Shown: positions 1 to 9,971 of the stretch, piece by piece
Layout: each line of letters starts with the position of its first letter
Position numbering within the stretch: position 1 is the first letter of the stretch
Assembly (NCBI RefSeq): GCF_016583785.1
Contig: NZ_NRRU01000045.1
Span: 1 to 42,192 of the forward strand
Length of the DNA stretch: 42,192 bases
Direction: 5' to 3'
Source: Rubrivivax gelatinosus
Lineage (GTDB): Bacteria; Pseudomonadota; Gammaproteobacteria; Burkholderiales; Burkholderiaceae_C
Made by a program: the position numbers and the translations under genes
Notes under the pieces: model-generated
Databases searched by the model: none
The model's input: the letters and a program-made list of their open reading frames with translations, nothing else
Told to the model about the DNA's origin: nothing

Positions 1-2
1 CG

Positions 3-140
3 CGCTACTGCATCGTGATGATCCTGATGGGCATCGTCTGCTTCCAGGCGCCGGGGCTCGCCGCGGCGCTCACCGGCGGTGCCGCGGTGCAGCAGGGCGC
101 GACACGGCTGCGCGGGGGTTCCCAGATCGCCGGCCACCCC
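3..140 (+). other. Possible 3' fragment of a TrbL/VirB6-like membrane protein
   Basis: The window opens inside a plus-strand frame that encodes a hydrophobic stretch followed by a Gly/Ala segment (PGLAAALTGGAAVQQG). This resembles the last membrane segment of TrbL/VirB6-family type IV secretion proteins. The frame then stays open without clear protein character into DNA that belongs to the opposite-strand hydrolase gene, so no natural stop is visible and the gene may be broken here. The call rests on about 35 residues and the start lies outside the window; it could equally be chance. From about 140 to 338 I see no gene on either strand. Confidence 0.25.
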
Positions 141-338
141 AGTACGGCACGGCGCCGATCTTGCGAAACATCATCGCACAGCGTTTATGGCGATTTTGTC
201 GGCCGAGCAGCGTGCACGACAAGGGTGAGCAATGAGGCACGCGAGAGCGCAAAACGTGCGCGGATCCGGCACGGCGAGGGGCGGTTACCCTGGGGACGGC
301 ATGGTCTTGCGGCACCGGCGACCGGGCCGGCGGCTCCT

Positions 339-962
339 TCACGCGCCCAGCGCCGACCGTTGCGCCTGCGTGCTGCGCAGCGTGATGCCAGAAGCCGCGA
401 GCGCGGCGATGCAGACCTCGTGCACCAGGTCGGCCGGCAACGCGGCACCGCCCAGCGAGGGCCGGTCGAAGCTGGCGCAGGCGTCGTGCACCACGGTCAC
501 CTCGTAGCCGAGGTCCTTGGCTTCACGCGCCGCCGCGGTGACGCAGGCATCGGTGGCGAGGCCGACGATGACCAGCTCGTGATGCGGACCCGGCGGCGCC
601 AGGGCTTGCACGAAAGCCGGCAGCTTGAACGGGCTGTTCGTGCGCTTGTCGAAGACCGGCTCGCCAGGATGAGGCGCGACGGCGGCCTCGATTGCCAGGC
701 CCGGCGCACCCGGGGCGAGCGGCGAATCGGGGCGGGAGGAGACGTGGCGGGTGAAGATCACCGGAAGACGGCGGCCGCGCCAGGCTTGAAGAAGCCCGGC
801 GACATTCGACAGGCAAGAGGGGTTGCCGCGGGGGCCGTATTCGGGGGAATTCAGGCCGATCTGGACGTCGATGACGAGGAGGGTGGGCCCGTCATTCCAC
901 TTCCTCTTCGTGCTGACGAAGTCTCCTGTCAACTCTGGATCCGTCGCTCCTGATGACCGCAT
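339..962 (-). CDS. Isochorismatase-family cysteine hydrolase
   Basis: Cytosolic hydrolase of the isochorismatase/nicotinamidase superfamily; the substrate cannot be told. The Asp-Lys-Cys triad is visible: Asp in LLVIDVQ, Lys in VFDKRTNSPF and Cys in GLATDACVTAA (about residues 32, 106 and 140 counted from this start). Length (207 aa) fits the family. The start is unusual: family members begin only a few residues before the LLVIDVQ strand, but here the first ~24 residues are encoded by a recombination scar (892-1005) derived from an effector/immunity locus. An ATG at 895 sits where a natural start would be, but it is one nucleotide out of frame with the enzyme. I chose the ATG at 962 because GGAG lies 6 nt upstream; an in-frame ATG at 983 is the alternative. 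It may therefore be expressed with a foreign N-terminus or be frameshifted. Confidence 0.8.
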   Translation of the reverse strand: MRSSGATDPELTGDFVSTKRKWNDGPTLLVIDVQIGLNSPEYGPRGNPSCLSNVAGLLQAWRGRRLPVIFTRHVSSRPDSPLAPGAPGLAIEAAVAPHPGEPVFDKRTNSPFKLPAFVQALAPPGPHHELVIVGLATDACVTAAAREAKDLGYEVTVVHDACASFDRPSLGGAALPADLVHEVCIAALAASGITLRSTQAQRSALGA

Positions 963-1005
963 GACCCGCTCCAAGCCTGGCATCTTCGACGTTCATGCCG
1001 TTTCG
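892..1005 (-). repeat. Effector-immunity scar (copy 2 of two repeats, abutting)
   Basis: Positions 926-1005 align without gaps to 2623-2702, the 3' end of the M15-like effector gene (56 of 80 bases identical by eye, most changes transitions). Positions 892-925 align to 1857-1890, the 3' end of the second immunity-like gene (31 of 34 identical). In the intact locus these two ends are about 730 bp apart; here they touch at 925/926. Read on the minus strand, the residues NGMN...LGA...VI...GS of the effector C-terminus are still recognisable, followed by LRQHEEEVE and a stop, the immunity C-terminus. The scar supplies the last codons and stop of the kinase gene and the first codons of the hydrolase gene. 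Confidence 0.8.
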
Positions 1006-1712
1006 CGGTCGATCAAACCCGCAGACGGGCCGGTCCTGACCCAGCGATAACGGAACTCCAGGTCGACCTGGACGACAAGGTCGGCGTGCTCGCGACGAGG
1101 ACGCACCCAGGTGCTGTAGTCCTTCCACTCGCTCGGAACCCTGGCCGCCGCATCGCACGCCGACATGCCCCGCTTGCGCTGGTTGGCGCGTACACGCAGC
1201 TCGAACGCCACAGCCTCGTCGGCATCGATGAAGACCTTCAGGCCGGAGTGAGGCGCGAGCTCGGGGTGAAGCGAATGGATGCCTTCGACCACGAGCACGT
1301 CCACAGGGGACACCGTCCTCGGCTCGGCGCTCTTCGTGCCCGTTTTGTTGTCGTAGCGGTGCACGCAGAACGGCTTGCGCTCGAGAAAACAGACGATCGC
1401 CTCCTGCAAAGCCGCCATGTCGATCGACCGGAGGTCGTAGCCGCTGATGCCGATGGCGTCGCGCTCGGCGCGGTCGCGCATGAAGTCGTCGGTCGAGATC
1501 GCGTCGGCGGCGATGCCGAGCCGCCCCAAGCCCGCCACGAGTTGCGCGGCCACGGTCGATTTGCCGGTGTCGGCCCAGCCGCAGAGGGCGACGACGAACG
1601 GCGCGCCGCATCCTTCAAGGGATATACGTACCCGATCGGCCAGCGCCCGGGGCAGGTTCAGGCTCGAGCCGCGATCTCGGAAATCTGCTTCGACAAGGAT
1701 CTCAGGATGCAT
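993..1712 (-). CDS. P-loop kinase of the uridine kinase/phosphoribulokinase type
   Basis: A 239-residue cytosolic P-loop enzyme. The Walker A motif GWADTGKST is at about residues 45-53, preceded by a hydrophobic strand (FVVALC). ISTDDFMRDR follows where uridine kinases carry their substrate-binding Asp, and VLVVEGIHSLHP matches the Walker B-like strand of uridine kinase and pantothenate kinase relatives. The phosphate acceptor is not predictable. The ATG at 1712 overlaps the stop of the 52-codon reading frame 1702-1860, which favours translational coupling and this start over the in-frame ATG at 1787. The final RETA and stop are encoded by the repeat scar ending at 1005, so the natural C-terminus may have been cut and replaced. 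Placement directly after immunity-like genes is unexplained. Confidence 0.7.
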   Translation of the reverse strand: MHPEILVEADFRDRGSSLNLPRALADRVRISLEGCGAPFVVALCGWADTGKSTVAAQLVAGLGRLGIAADAISTDDFMRDRAERDAIGISGYDLRSIDMAALQEAIVCFLERKPFCVHRYDNKTGTKSAEPRTVSPVDVLVVEGIHSLHPELAPHSGLKVFIDADEAVAFELRVRANQRKRGMSACDAAARVPSEWKDYSTWVRPRREHADLVVQVDLEFRYRWVRTGPSAGLIDRETA

Positions 1713-1860
1713 GGCAGGCAACGGCCTCCACATAAGGCCGGCCGAAACATCGTGCCAGACGGTCGAGCGCCTGATCGTTGGGCGCATTCGCGGGGTTCCG
1801 CGCCGCCTGGGCCTTCAACACCGCCCGCTGGGCGTCGAAGCCGGCGCGGCGCGCCTTCAT
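1702..1860 (-). CDS. Small 52-residue protein coupled to the kinase
   Basis: A 52-codon frame begins MKARRAGFDAQRAVLKAQAA and ends CHAS. Its ATG overlaps the TGA that closes the immunity-like frame upstream (ATGA at 1860-1857), with AGGAAG a few bases ahead as a ribosome-binding site. Its own TGA lies inside the kinase start region (kinase ATG at 1712-1710, stop at 1704-1702). Overlap at both ends argues that it is translated as part of the operon. The N-terminus is basic and alanine-rich with helical character; no membrane segment and no family recognised. It could also be a relic reading frame that only couples ribosomes to the kinase. Confidence 0.45.
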   Translation of the reverse strand: MKARRAGFDAQRAVLKAQAARNPANAPNDQALDRLARCFGRPYVEAVACHAS

Positions 1861-1890
1861 TCCACTTCCTCTTCGTACTAACGCAGTCTC
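1857..1890 (-). repeat. Immunity-gene 3' end repeat, copy 1
   Basis: This 34-bp segment closes the second immunity-like gene (YEEEVE and TGA on the minus strand). It recurs at 892-925 with three differences by eye. Both copies end in ATGA, where the next gene's ATG overlaps the immunity stop. Confidence 0.75.
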
Positions 1891-2153
1891 GTCATGGCAT
1901 CGGCGTCGAGAGCGTATTTCTATTTGAGCGCCCGCAGTTGCGCGTCGGTACCTGCACAGAATTCGTTTGCGTTCTTGACGATTTCATTCATGCGCGCCGT
2001 ATCCGCGGGGTCCGGTAGTTCGCCTCGAAAATGGTCGCAAACGGCTCGACGCTGGATGAAGCCGTCAAGGTCTCGCTGTTCGGCGCACTGCGTGGCGCAG
2101 CCGGAGAATGCCAGAGCAGCAGTTAATATTCCTTTGCGATACGATCGAAGCAC
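1857..2153 (-). pseudogene. Immunity-like lipoprotein, second copy, with two in-frame stops
   Basis: From a GTG at 2153 the frame encodes a lipoprotein signal (basic RSYRKG, hydrophobic ILTAALAF, lipobox FSGC) and a short mature domain. It is a paralog of the upstream lipoprotein 2282-2659: compare CDHFRGELPDPADTARM with CEHFAGEIPDPPDPERM, and CAGTDAQLRALK with CAGTDARLAALK. A TAG at 1922-1920 replaces the TCG of the sister gene, and a second TAG stands where the sister has GAG and the scar copy has CAG. Beyond them the frame still reads KYALDADAMTRLR, then YEEEVE and TGA, matching the sister's tail. It may be inactive, or a shortened 77-residue lipoprotein ending at 1920. An alternative ATG at 2282 overlaps the previous stop (TGATG), but it would add about 43 residues without signal character. 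Confidence 0.65.
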
Positions 2154-2281
2154 GTCAGATGCCGCAACGTCAAAATTGCGCCCAGGGCGGCGCAGCGGGG
2201 AAACTTGCCATTGCTGGCATCGAACCAACATGCCAGCTTGCCGGATGCACCAGAATAAACCAAAGCGATTGCTTCGGGGCA

Positions 2282-2659
2282 TCAGCGCCTCGCTCTTTCG
2301 ATTATTTCATCATACTCGTTCAGCTTCGACATGACCTTGATGTTATTCGCATACTTCGACTTCAGCGCGGCCAGCCGCGCATCCGTTCCGGCGCAATAGA
2401 GTTGAATCTGCTCAAGGACTTCCTTCATGCGCTCAGGATCAGGCGGATCGGGTATCTCGCCCGCGAAGTGCTCGCACGCTTCTCTTTCGTCCACGAACTT
2501 CCTGAAGTCAGCGAGGTCTTCTTCTGCACGGGTGCTGCACGCGGCAATAGCCAGCGCTGCGAAGAGTGTGGCCGTTATGCGAGCGAGACCGAAGTCATCT
2601 TCCCGTATCCGACCAATGTGGCCTGTCGGTTCCAGATCCGTTGTACTTGATGACTCCAT
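2282..2659 (-). CDS. Putative periplasmic immunity lipoprotein
   Basis: A small protein with a hydrophobic stretch (ATLFAALAIAAC) ending in a lipobox-like IAAC, then a charged, helical domain of about 85 residues (EEDLADFRKFVDEREACEHF, PDPPDPERMKEVLEQIQLYC). Two cysteines outside the lipobox could form a disulfide. The predicted location, a lipoprotein facing the periplasm, fits protection against a cell-wall hydrolase, and the gene directly follows the M15-like effector and overlaps its 3' end by about 65 nt. The start is uncertain: I chose the ATG at 2659 because GGAG lies 6 nt upstream, but this leaves a long N-region of about 27 residues before the hydrophobic core. No closer ATG, GTG or TTG exists in frame. 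No family name recognised; the immunity role is inferred from position, export signal and a second copy downstream. Confidence 0.6.
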   Translation of the reverse strand: MESSSTTDLEPTGHIGRIREDDFGLARITATLFAALAIAACSTRAEEDLADFRKFVDEREACEHFAGEIPDPPDPERMKEVLEQIQLYCAGTDARLAALKSKYANNIKVMSKLNEYDEIIERARR

Positions 2660-3239
2660 AACTTGCTCCAATTGCCGCAAGGCGGACGTTCATGCCGTTT
2701 CGTGGTTGGCTCGTAATGTTTTCAGTGTTGCCACCCGCGTCTTTGACAGGCAATGTGTCGACCCACGAGATCGACATATCGATGGCCGCACCGACCGTAT
2801 GCCGGGAGTTGAGCGCAGGAGCCGTCATGAGGTTCTGCATGTCGTATCCGTCTACCATGCCCTGCGCGCCGGCCAGTGAGTCCGCGGCAGCGTAGACGCC
2901 CGCCGCATCAACGTGGTCCCATCTGATATTGACACCAGCCATCTTCGGGATCGTTCGAGGGTCGATACCTATGTTGACAATCATCCAGCTCCAGTGCATC
3001 AGATATGCACGCTGCGGCGGACGATAGGTAGCTGACACGGTTACCGACGCGCCCGCGGCACGTAGCGCAGCGATGAACGATGTGACGTTCGCCCTGAACG
3101 GCTCCATGCAGGCCGTAACGGAACGGCTACCAGCAAAGCGCACACACCAGTGCGCGCCGCTTGGATCTGCCGCCGGGACGCTAACAACAGCAGGGGCCGT
3201 GTCCGTCGCAGGGGTAAGAGTCGCTCGAGATGTCACCAT
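2595..3239 (-). CDS. Peptidase M15-like peptidoglycan hydrolase, probable T6SS effector
   Basis: A 214-residue protein carrying the zinc-site pattern of M15/VanY-type D,D-peptidases: SRHTVGAAID (His147, Asp154) and the C-terminal PHWS (His208), with TYRPPQRAYLMHW (71-83) in the place of the family's substrate-binding Arg segment. Such enzymes cut peptide cross-links or stem peptides of peptidoglycan. No signal peptide is evident, consistent with delivery by a secretion apparatus rather than Sec. The ATG at 3239 overlaps the 3' end of the PAAR gene by 59 nt, a tight coupling typical of PAAR tips with their cargo, and lipoprotein genes follow, fitting immunity. The last ~27 codons are the source of the repeat found again at 926-1005. 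A housekeeping peptidase is the alternative, but the PAAR neighbour makes it less likely. Confidence 0.75.
   Translation of the reverse strand: MVTSRATLTPATDTAPAVVSVPAADPSGAHWCVRFAGSRSVTACMEPFRANVTSFIAALRAAGASVTVSATYRPPQRAYLMHWSWMIVNIGIDPRTIPKMAGVNIRWDHVDAAGVYAAADSLAGAQGMVDGYDMQNLMTAPALNSRHTVGAAIDMSISWVDTLPVKDAGGNTENITSQPRNGMNVRLAAIGASYGVIKYNGSGTDRPHWSDTGR
2623..2702 (-). repeat. Effector-gene 3' end repeat, copy 1
   Basis: An 80-bp segment coding the effector's C-terminal NGMNVRLAAIGASYGVIKYN region; it recurs at 926-1005 with 56 of 80 identical bases by eye and no gaps. The best-kept part is the 18 bp at 2685-2702. Confidence 0.75.
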
Positions 3240-3765
3240 AATAAGGAGCCTCGATGTTCGCCGCGCATCGCGTGTCTGAACCCACCAACTGGGTCAAGCC
3301 ATCCGAATCGCTATTGCCAATGAACTCTTCGCCGGATTCCAGCGTAATCCTATAGGACATGCTCACGACGGGACGACCGGTCATTTCATCTTTCAGCAGA
3401 AATCGCAGATCGAATAGCGACCTTTTGACCGATTCGATCGCGGCCTGCCCTGATGCCGCGGCGACAGCATGGGTCACCGCCGATACTCCAACGGCGCCGT
3501 CGAGTTCAACCGTGGTGGCCGTCTGGCTTGAGAGCAAGGTGGCACCGCATGAAGTCCTGCAGCCGTGGTAGGCAACGGCCTTCCCATCGATCAGCATCGT
3601 GTCGTCTCCCGTCACGATCACGGTGGTGCCGTGTCCCTTCTTCGGGCAGCGCACCTTGTCTCCGACGCGGGCAATTCGCCTCCCGTGCGTGTCAGTTATT
3701 TCGGAGCACTCGATGACTTCACCGCCGTGGTCCGTCTTGTCGCCCATAACGATCATTGCCGGCAT
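3181..3765 (-). CDS. PAAR-domain protein with C-terminal extension
   Basis: Residues 1-90 form a PAAR domain, the sharp cone that caps VgrG spikes of type VI secretion systems: glycine turns, HGG and HGRRIARVGDKVRCPKKGHG, then DGKAVAYHGCRTSCGATLL with histidine and cysteines suited to bind the tip metal. Residues 118-165 (FLLKDEMTGRPVVSMSYRIT, then GNSDSDGLTQLV) look like a small beta-sandwich of the kind found in PAAR-linked extensions, followed by a cysteine-rich tail ending CDGHGPCCC. It likely carries the overlapping M15-like protein as cargo. No vgrG, tss genes or other secretion parts are in the window, so it would rely on a system encoded elsewhere. Confidence 0.82.
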   Translation of the reverse strand: MPAMIVMGDKTDHGGEVIECSEITDTHGRRIARVGDKVRCPKKGHGTTVIVTGDDTMLIDGKAVAYHGCRTSCGATLLSSQTATTVELDGAVGVSAVTHAVAAASGQAAIESVKRSLFDLRFLLKDEMTGRPVVSMSYRITLESGEEFIGNSDSDGLTQLVGSDTRCAANIEAPYYGDISSDSYPCDGHGPCCC

Positions 3766-4181
3766 TTTTCAGACCCCAGATGACCCATTAGCACAGTTGC
3801 CGCTCACTTGTAATCCGAGGAAGCGCAGTCGCGGACCGATCGCGCTCAGGCATCGGCGACAACCAATGTGTTGAAGGCGGCAGGCCGTCACGCGGTTATC
3901 ACACCCGCCGGGCGGAGCGGCAACCCCATTCGGGGCGACTCGAGATCCGGCGGCCGCGTGCGCCCTGTTGGCATAAGGGATTCGTCGGGGCTGTCGGGCT
4001 TCACCTGCCGGGTGCCGTGAACCTGGCACCCGAACGCGTCGGGTTCGCGCCGGTTCTACGAACAGTCGAACAGGAGGCGTAGCGTCGACATCACCCGAGC
4101 CACCGGGAGAACGCGGCACCGAAGACGGTGAACGGCACGGCGACGACGTGGACCGCCTTCACGCCCGCAACGAACGGATGC
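3766..4181. other. Gap without a recognised gene
   Basis: These 416 bp separate the PAAR operon from the toxin-antitoxin pair. A minus-strand frame (3769-4119) is open, but its product is proline/arginine-rich low-complexity without any motif or good start site, so I do not call it. No hairpin with a T-run, repeat or tRNA was seen; the promoter of the PAAR operon should lie here, but no convincing -35/-10 pair is visible. Confidence 0.4.
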
Positions 4182-4484
4182 TCAGGCCTCACCCACCCGC
4201 GCGCTCCAGTAGTCGGACCGCCGACGATGAGGAGCGACTGCGACGACCAGCAAGCCATCCGGCGAGAGGCGATAGACGATGCTGAACGGGAAACCCTTCA
4301 CCAGCACGCTGCGCGTGGCTTGGGGCGAAGGGGCACCACCCATCGGATGGCGCACAGCCCGCTCCAGTGCCGCTTCGACTGCCGCCTGGAACCGAATCCC
4401 GACCCCGGTCCTGGCCTTCGAGTAGTACTCGACCTCGTGCAACAGCTCGCGCGCGGCTTCGGGCAGGAAACGAACCGCGCTCAC
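4182..4484 (-). CDS. RelE/ParE-family toxin
   Basis: A 100-residue protein with the ParE/RelE fold signature: N-terminal AARELLHEVEYYSKARTGVG helix pair, FQAAVEAALERAVRHP, and the strands RSVLVKGFPFSIVYRLSPDG and LLVVAVAPHRRRSDYW. Family members poison gyrase or cut ribosome-bound mRNA; the sequence alone does not decide which, although the FPFSIVYR and HRRRxxxYW pattern is closer to ParE-like members. It is translated from an ATG overlapping the antitoxin stop (ATGA, 4484-4481), the usual antitoxin-first order. Type II pairs of this sort are common in accessory DNA such as the adjoining effector locus. Confidence 0.85.
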   Translation of the reverse strand: MSAVRFLPEAARELLHEVEYYSKARTGVGIRFQAAVEAALERAVRHPMGGAPSPQATRSVLVKGFPFSIVYRLSPDGLLVVAVAPHRRRSDYWSARVGEA

Positions 4485-4711
4485 TTCGCGAGAACGCGGG
4501 CCTTGGAAAAGACCTCTTCGGCGGGAAGCGCCTGGACCTCCCCGCGGTCATATGCGGCCAGCCGACGCTCGATCTCGACGGCCCACGCCGCGTCGAGTTC
4601 GACGACCGCCGGCTCGTTCAGCGACTCTAGCAGTTCATCGACGAGGCGCTCGCGCTCCTCGCGGGGCAGTTGCTTGCCACGTGCTGCGAGTTCGGCGGCG
4701 GTGTCCGGCAT
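4481..4711 (-). CDS. Addiction-module antitoxin component
   Basis: A 76-residue protein of the putative addiction module component family. Its diagnostic half is LPREERERLVDELLESL followed by AWAVEIERRLAAYDRGEVQA and PAEEVFSKAR, the last part being the toxin-contacting tail. These short antitoxins lack an obvious DNA-binding domain at the C-terminus and neutralise a RelE/ParE-type toxin by wrapping it. It precedes the toxin and overlaps it by 4 nt. The region 4712-4861 upstream contains no other gene. Confidence 0.85.
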   Translation of the reverse strand: MPDTAAELAARGKQLPREERERLVDELLESLNEPAVVELDAAWAVEIERRLAAYDRGEVQALPAEEVFSKARVLAK

Positions 4712-4861
4712 GGCGACTCCGAAGAACGGAAGCCCAGTCTACCCGGCGTGATGCGAGGTTGCCGACGGCAGTGAAGCCCACGAGGGGCCCAGCGCAGACG
4801 AAGAACCGGCCGCGGGCCAAACCCCGTCCAACTCAGACCGCGACCAGCACGGCACCCGACC

Positions 4862-7291
<2,430 letters not shown>

Positions 7292-7477
7292 GGGTATTTC
7301 TCGGGTTTTGGGCTAACCGGCGATTGTCGCCGCCCGCGCCCGCCCCATGTGGCGTCAGGGCCGGCCCGGGCCCGGTCTGGCGGCGCCTCGAGCCACCGGG
7401 CGTGTGTTCCGTCGCGCTCGGCTCTTGCGGTTCGCGCAAATGCTCAAGTGCGGCCGAACGCGGTCGATAGCGCCTCG

Positions 7478-7825
7478 ATGGACGCTTACTGGCCCCCGCT
7501 GCTCGCCGCCGCGCTCGTGTTCGCCGCCTTCAGCGGCGCCGCGGCCCTGTGGAACCGGAGCCGCGTCACCCAACTGCGGCGCCGGCTGGAAGATGCCGAG
7601 AACTCGCGCTTTGCCGCCGAGGAGACGGCACGCGCACTGGTGCGGCAGCTCGACACGCCGGCGCCGGCCGGCGACCAGGCGGAGCGCCGCGCCGCGCTCG
7701 ACCGCGCCCTGGCCCCCGCCGAGCGCCGCGGCGCCGACTGGCCCGAGACCCAGCCGATGACGATGACGCCCGAGATGCGCCCGTTCGCGCCGACGCAGGC
7801 GATGGAAGAGCCGCCGCCGCGCTAG
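7478..7825 (+). CDS. Small membrane-anchored coiled-coil protein, unknown function
   Basis: A 115-residue protein: one N-terminal membrane helix (PPLLAAALVFAAFSGAAALW, residues 6-25), then a charged helix likely to form a coiled coil (TQLRRRLEDAENSRFAAEET, continuing to about residue 55), and a proline/methionine-rich tail. The membrane segment without cleavage site followed by basic residues suggests an inner-membrane anchor with a cytosolic helix. No family recognised. The start at 7478 is chosen because it places the membrane segment directly at the N-terminus; no strong ribosome-binding site is visible. Its 3' end faces the ABC transporter gene, 71 bp away. Confidence 0.6.
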   Translation: MDAYWPPLLAAALVFAAFSGAAALWNRSRVTQLRRRLEDAENSRFAAEETARALVRQLDTPAPAGDQAERRAALDRALAPAERRGADWPETQPMTMTPEMRPFAPTQAMEEPPPR

Positions 7826-7869
7826 ACAAGCGGCGTCGGCCCCGCGCGTGACAGCGCTTGCGGGCCTGC

Positions 7870-7896
7870 GACAGGCGCGCGGCGCCGCAGGACCTG

Positions 7897-7898
<2 letters not shown>
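7870..7898. terminator. Weak hairpin between convergent genes
   Basis: Arms GACAGG and CCTGTC enclose a GC-rich inner stem (GCGGCGCCGC) between the ends of two convergent genes and overlap the stop codon of the ABC transporter. There is no T-run on either strand, so intrinsic termination is doubtful. Confidence 0.25.
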
Positions 7899-9750
<1,852 letters not shown>

Positions 9751-9971
9751 GCTGTGGTCTCCGTGGCGCCTCGTGGGCGCGGCTGCGGCGGACGGGCGCC
9801 GCGGCGGGCGGCCGGGGCGGCCGCAGGGGTGGCGATTATCGGCAACCGGCGTGTCCACGCCAGCCGAGCCCCCGCAGCGGACACGGGAGTGACAGCCGCC
9901 GCCGGCTCTGGAGCGAACTCTCCAATGGCGCTGGCTAAGATGGCCCGAAAACCAAAAACACGGAGACAAGC

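Noticed and set aside
892..1611. Second minus-strand frame overlapping the kinase gene
   Set aside because: Apart from its last ~35 codons, which are the effector/immunity scar, it is an out-of-frame Arg-rich shadow of the kinase.
3769..4119. Minus-strand 116-codon frame upstream of the PAAR gene
   Set aside because: Proline/arginine-rich composition, no start-site signal and no recognisable domain.
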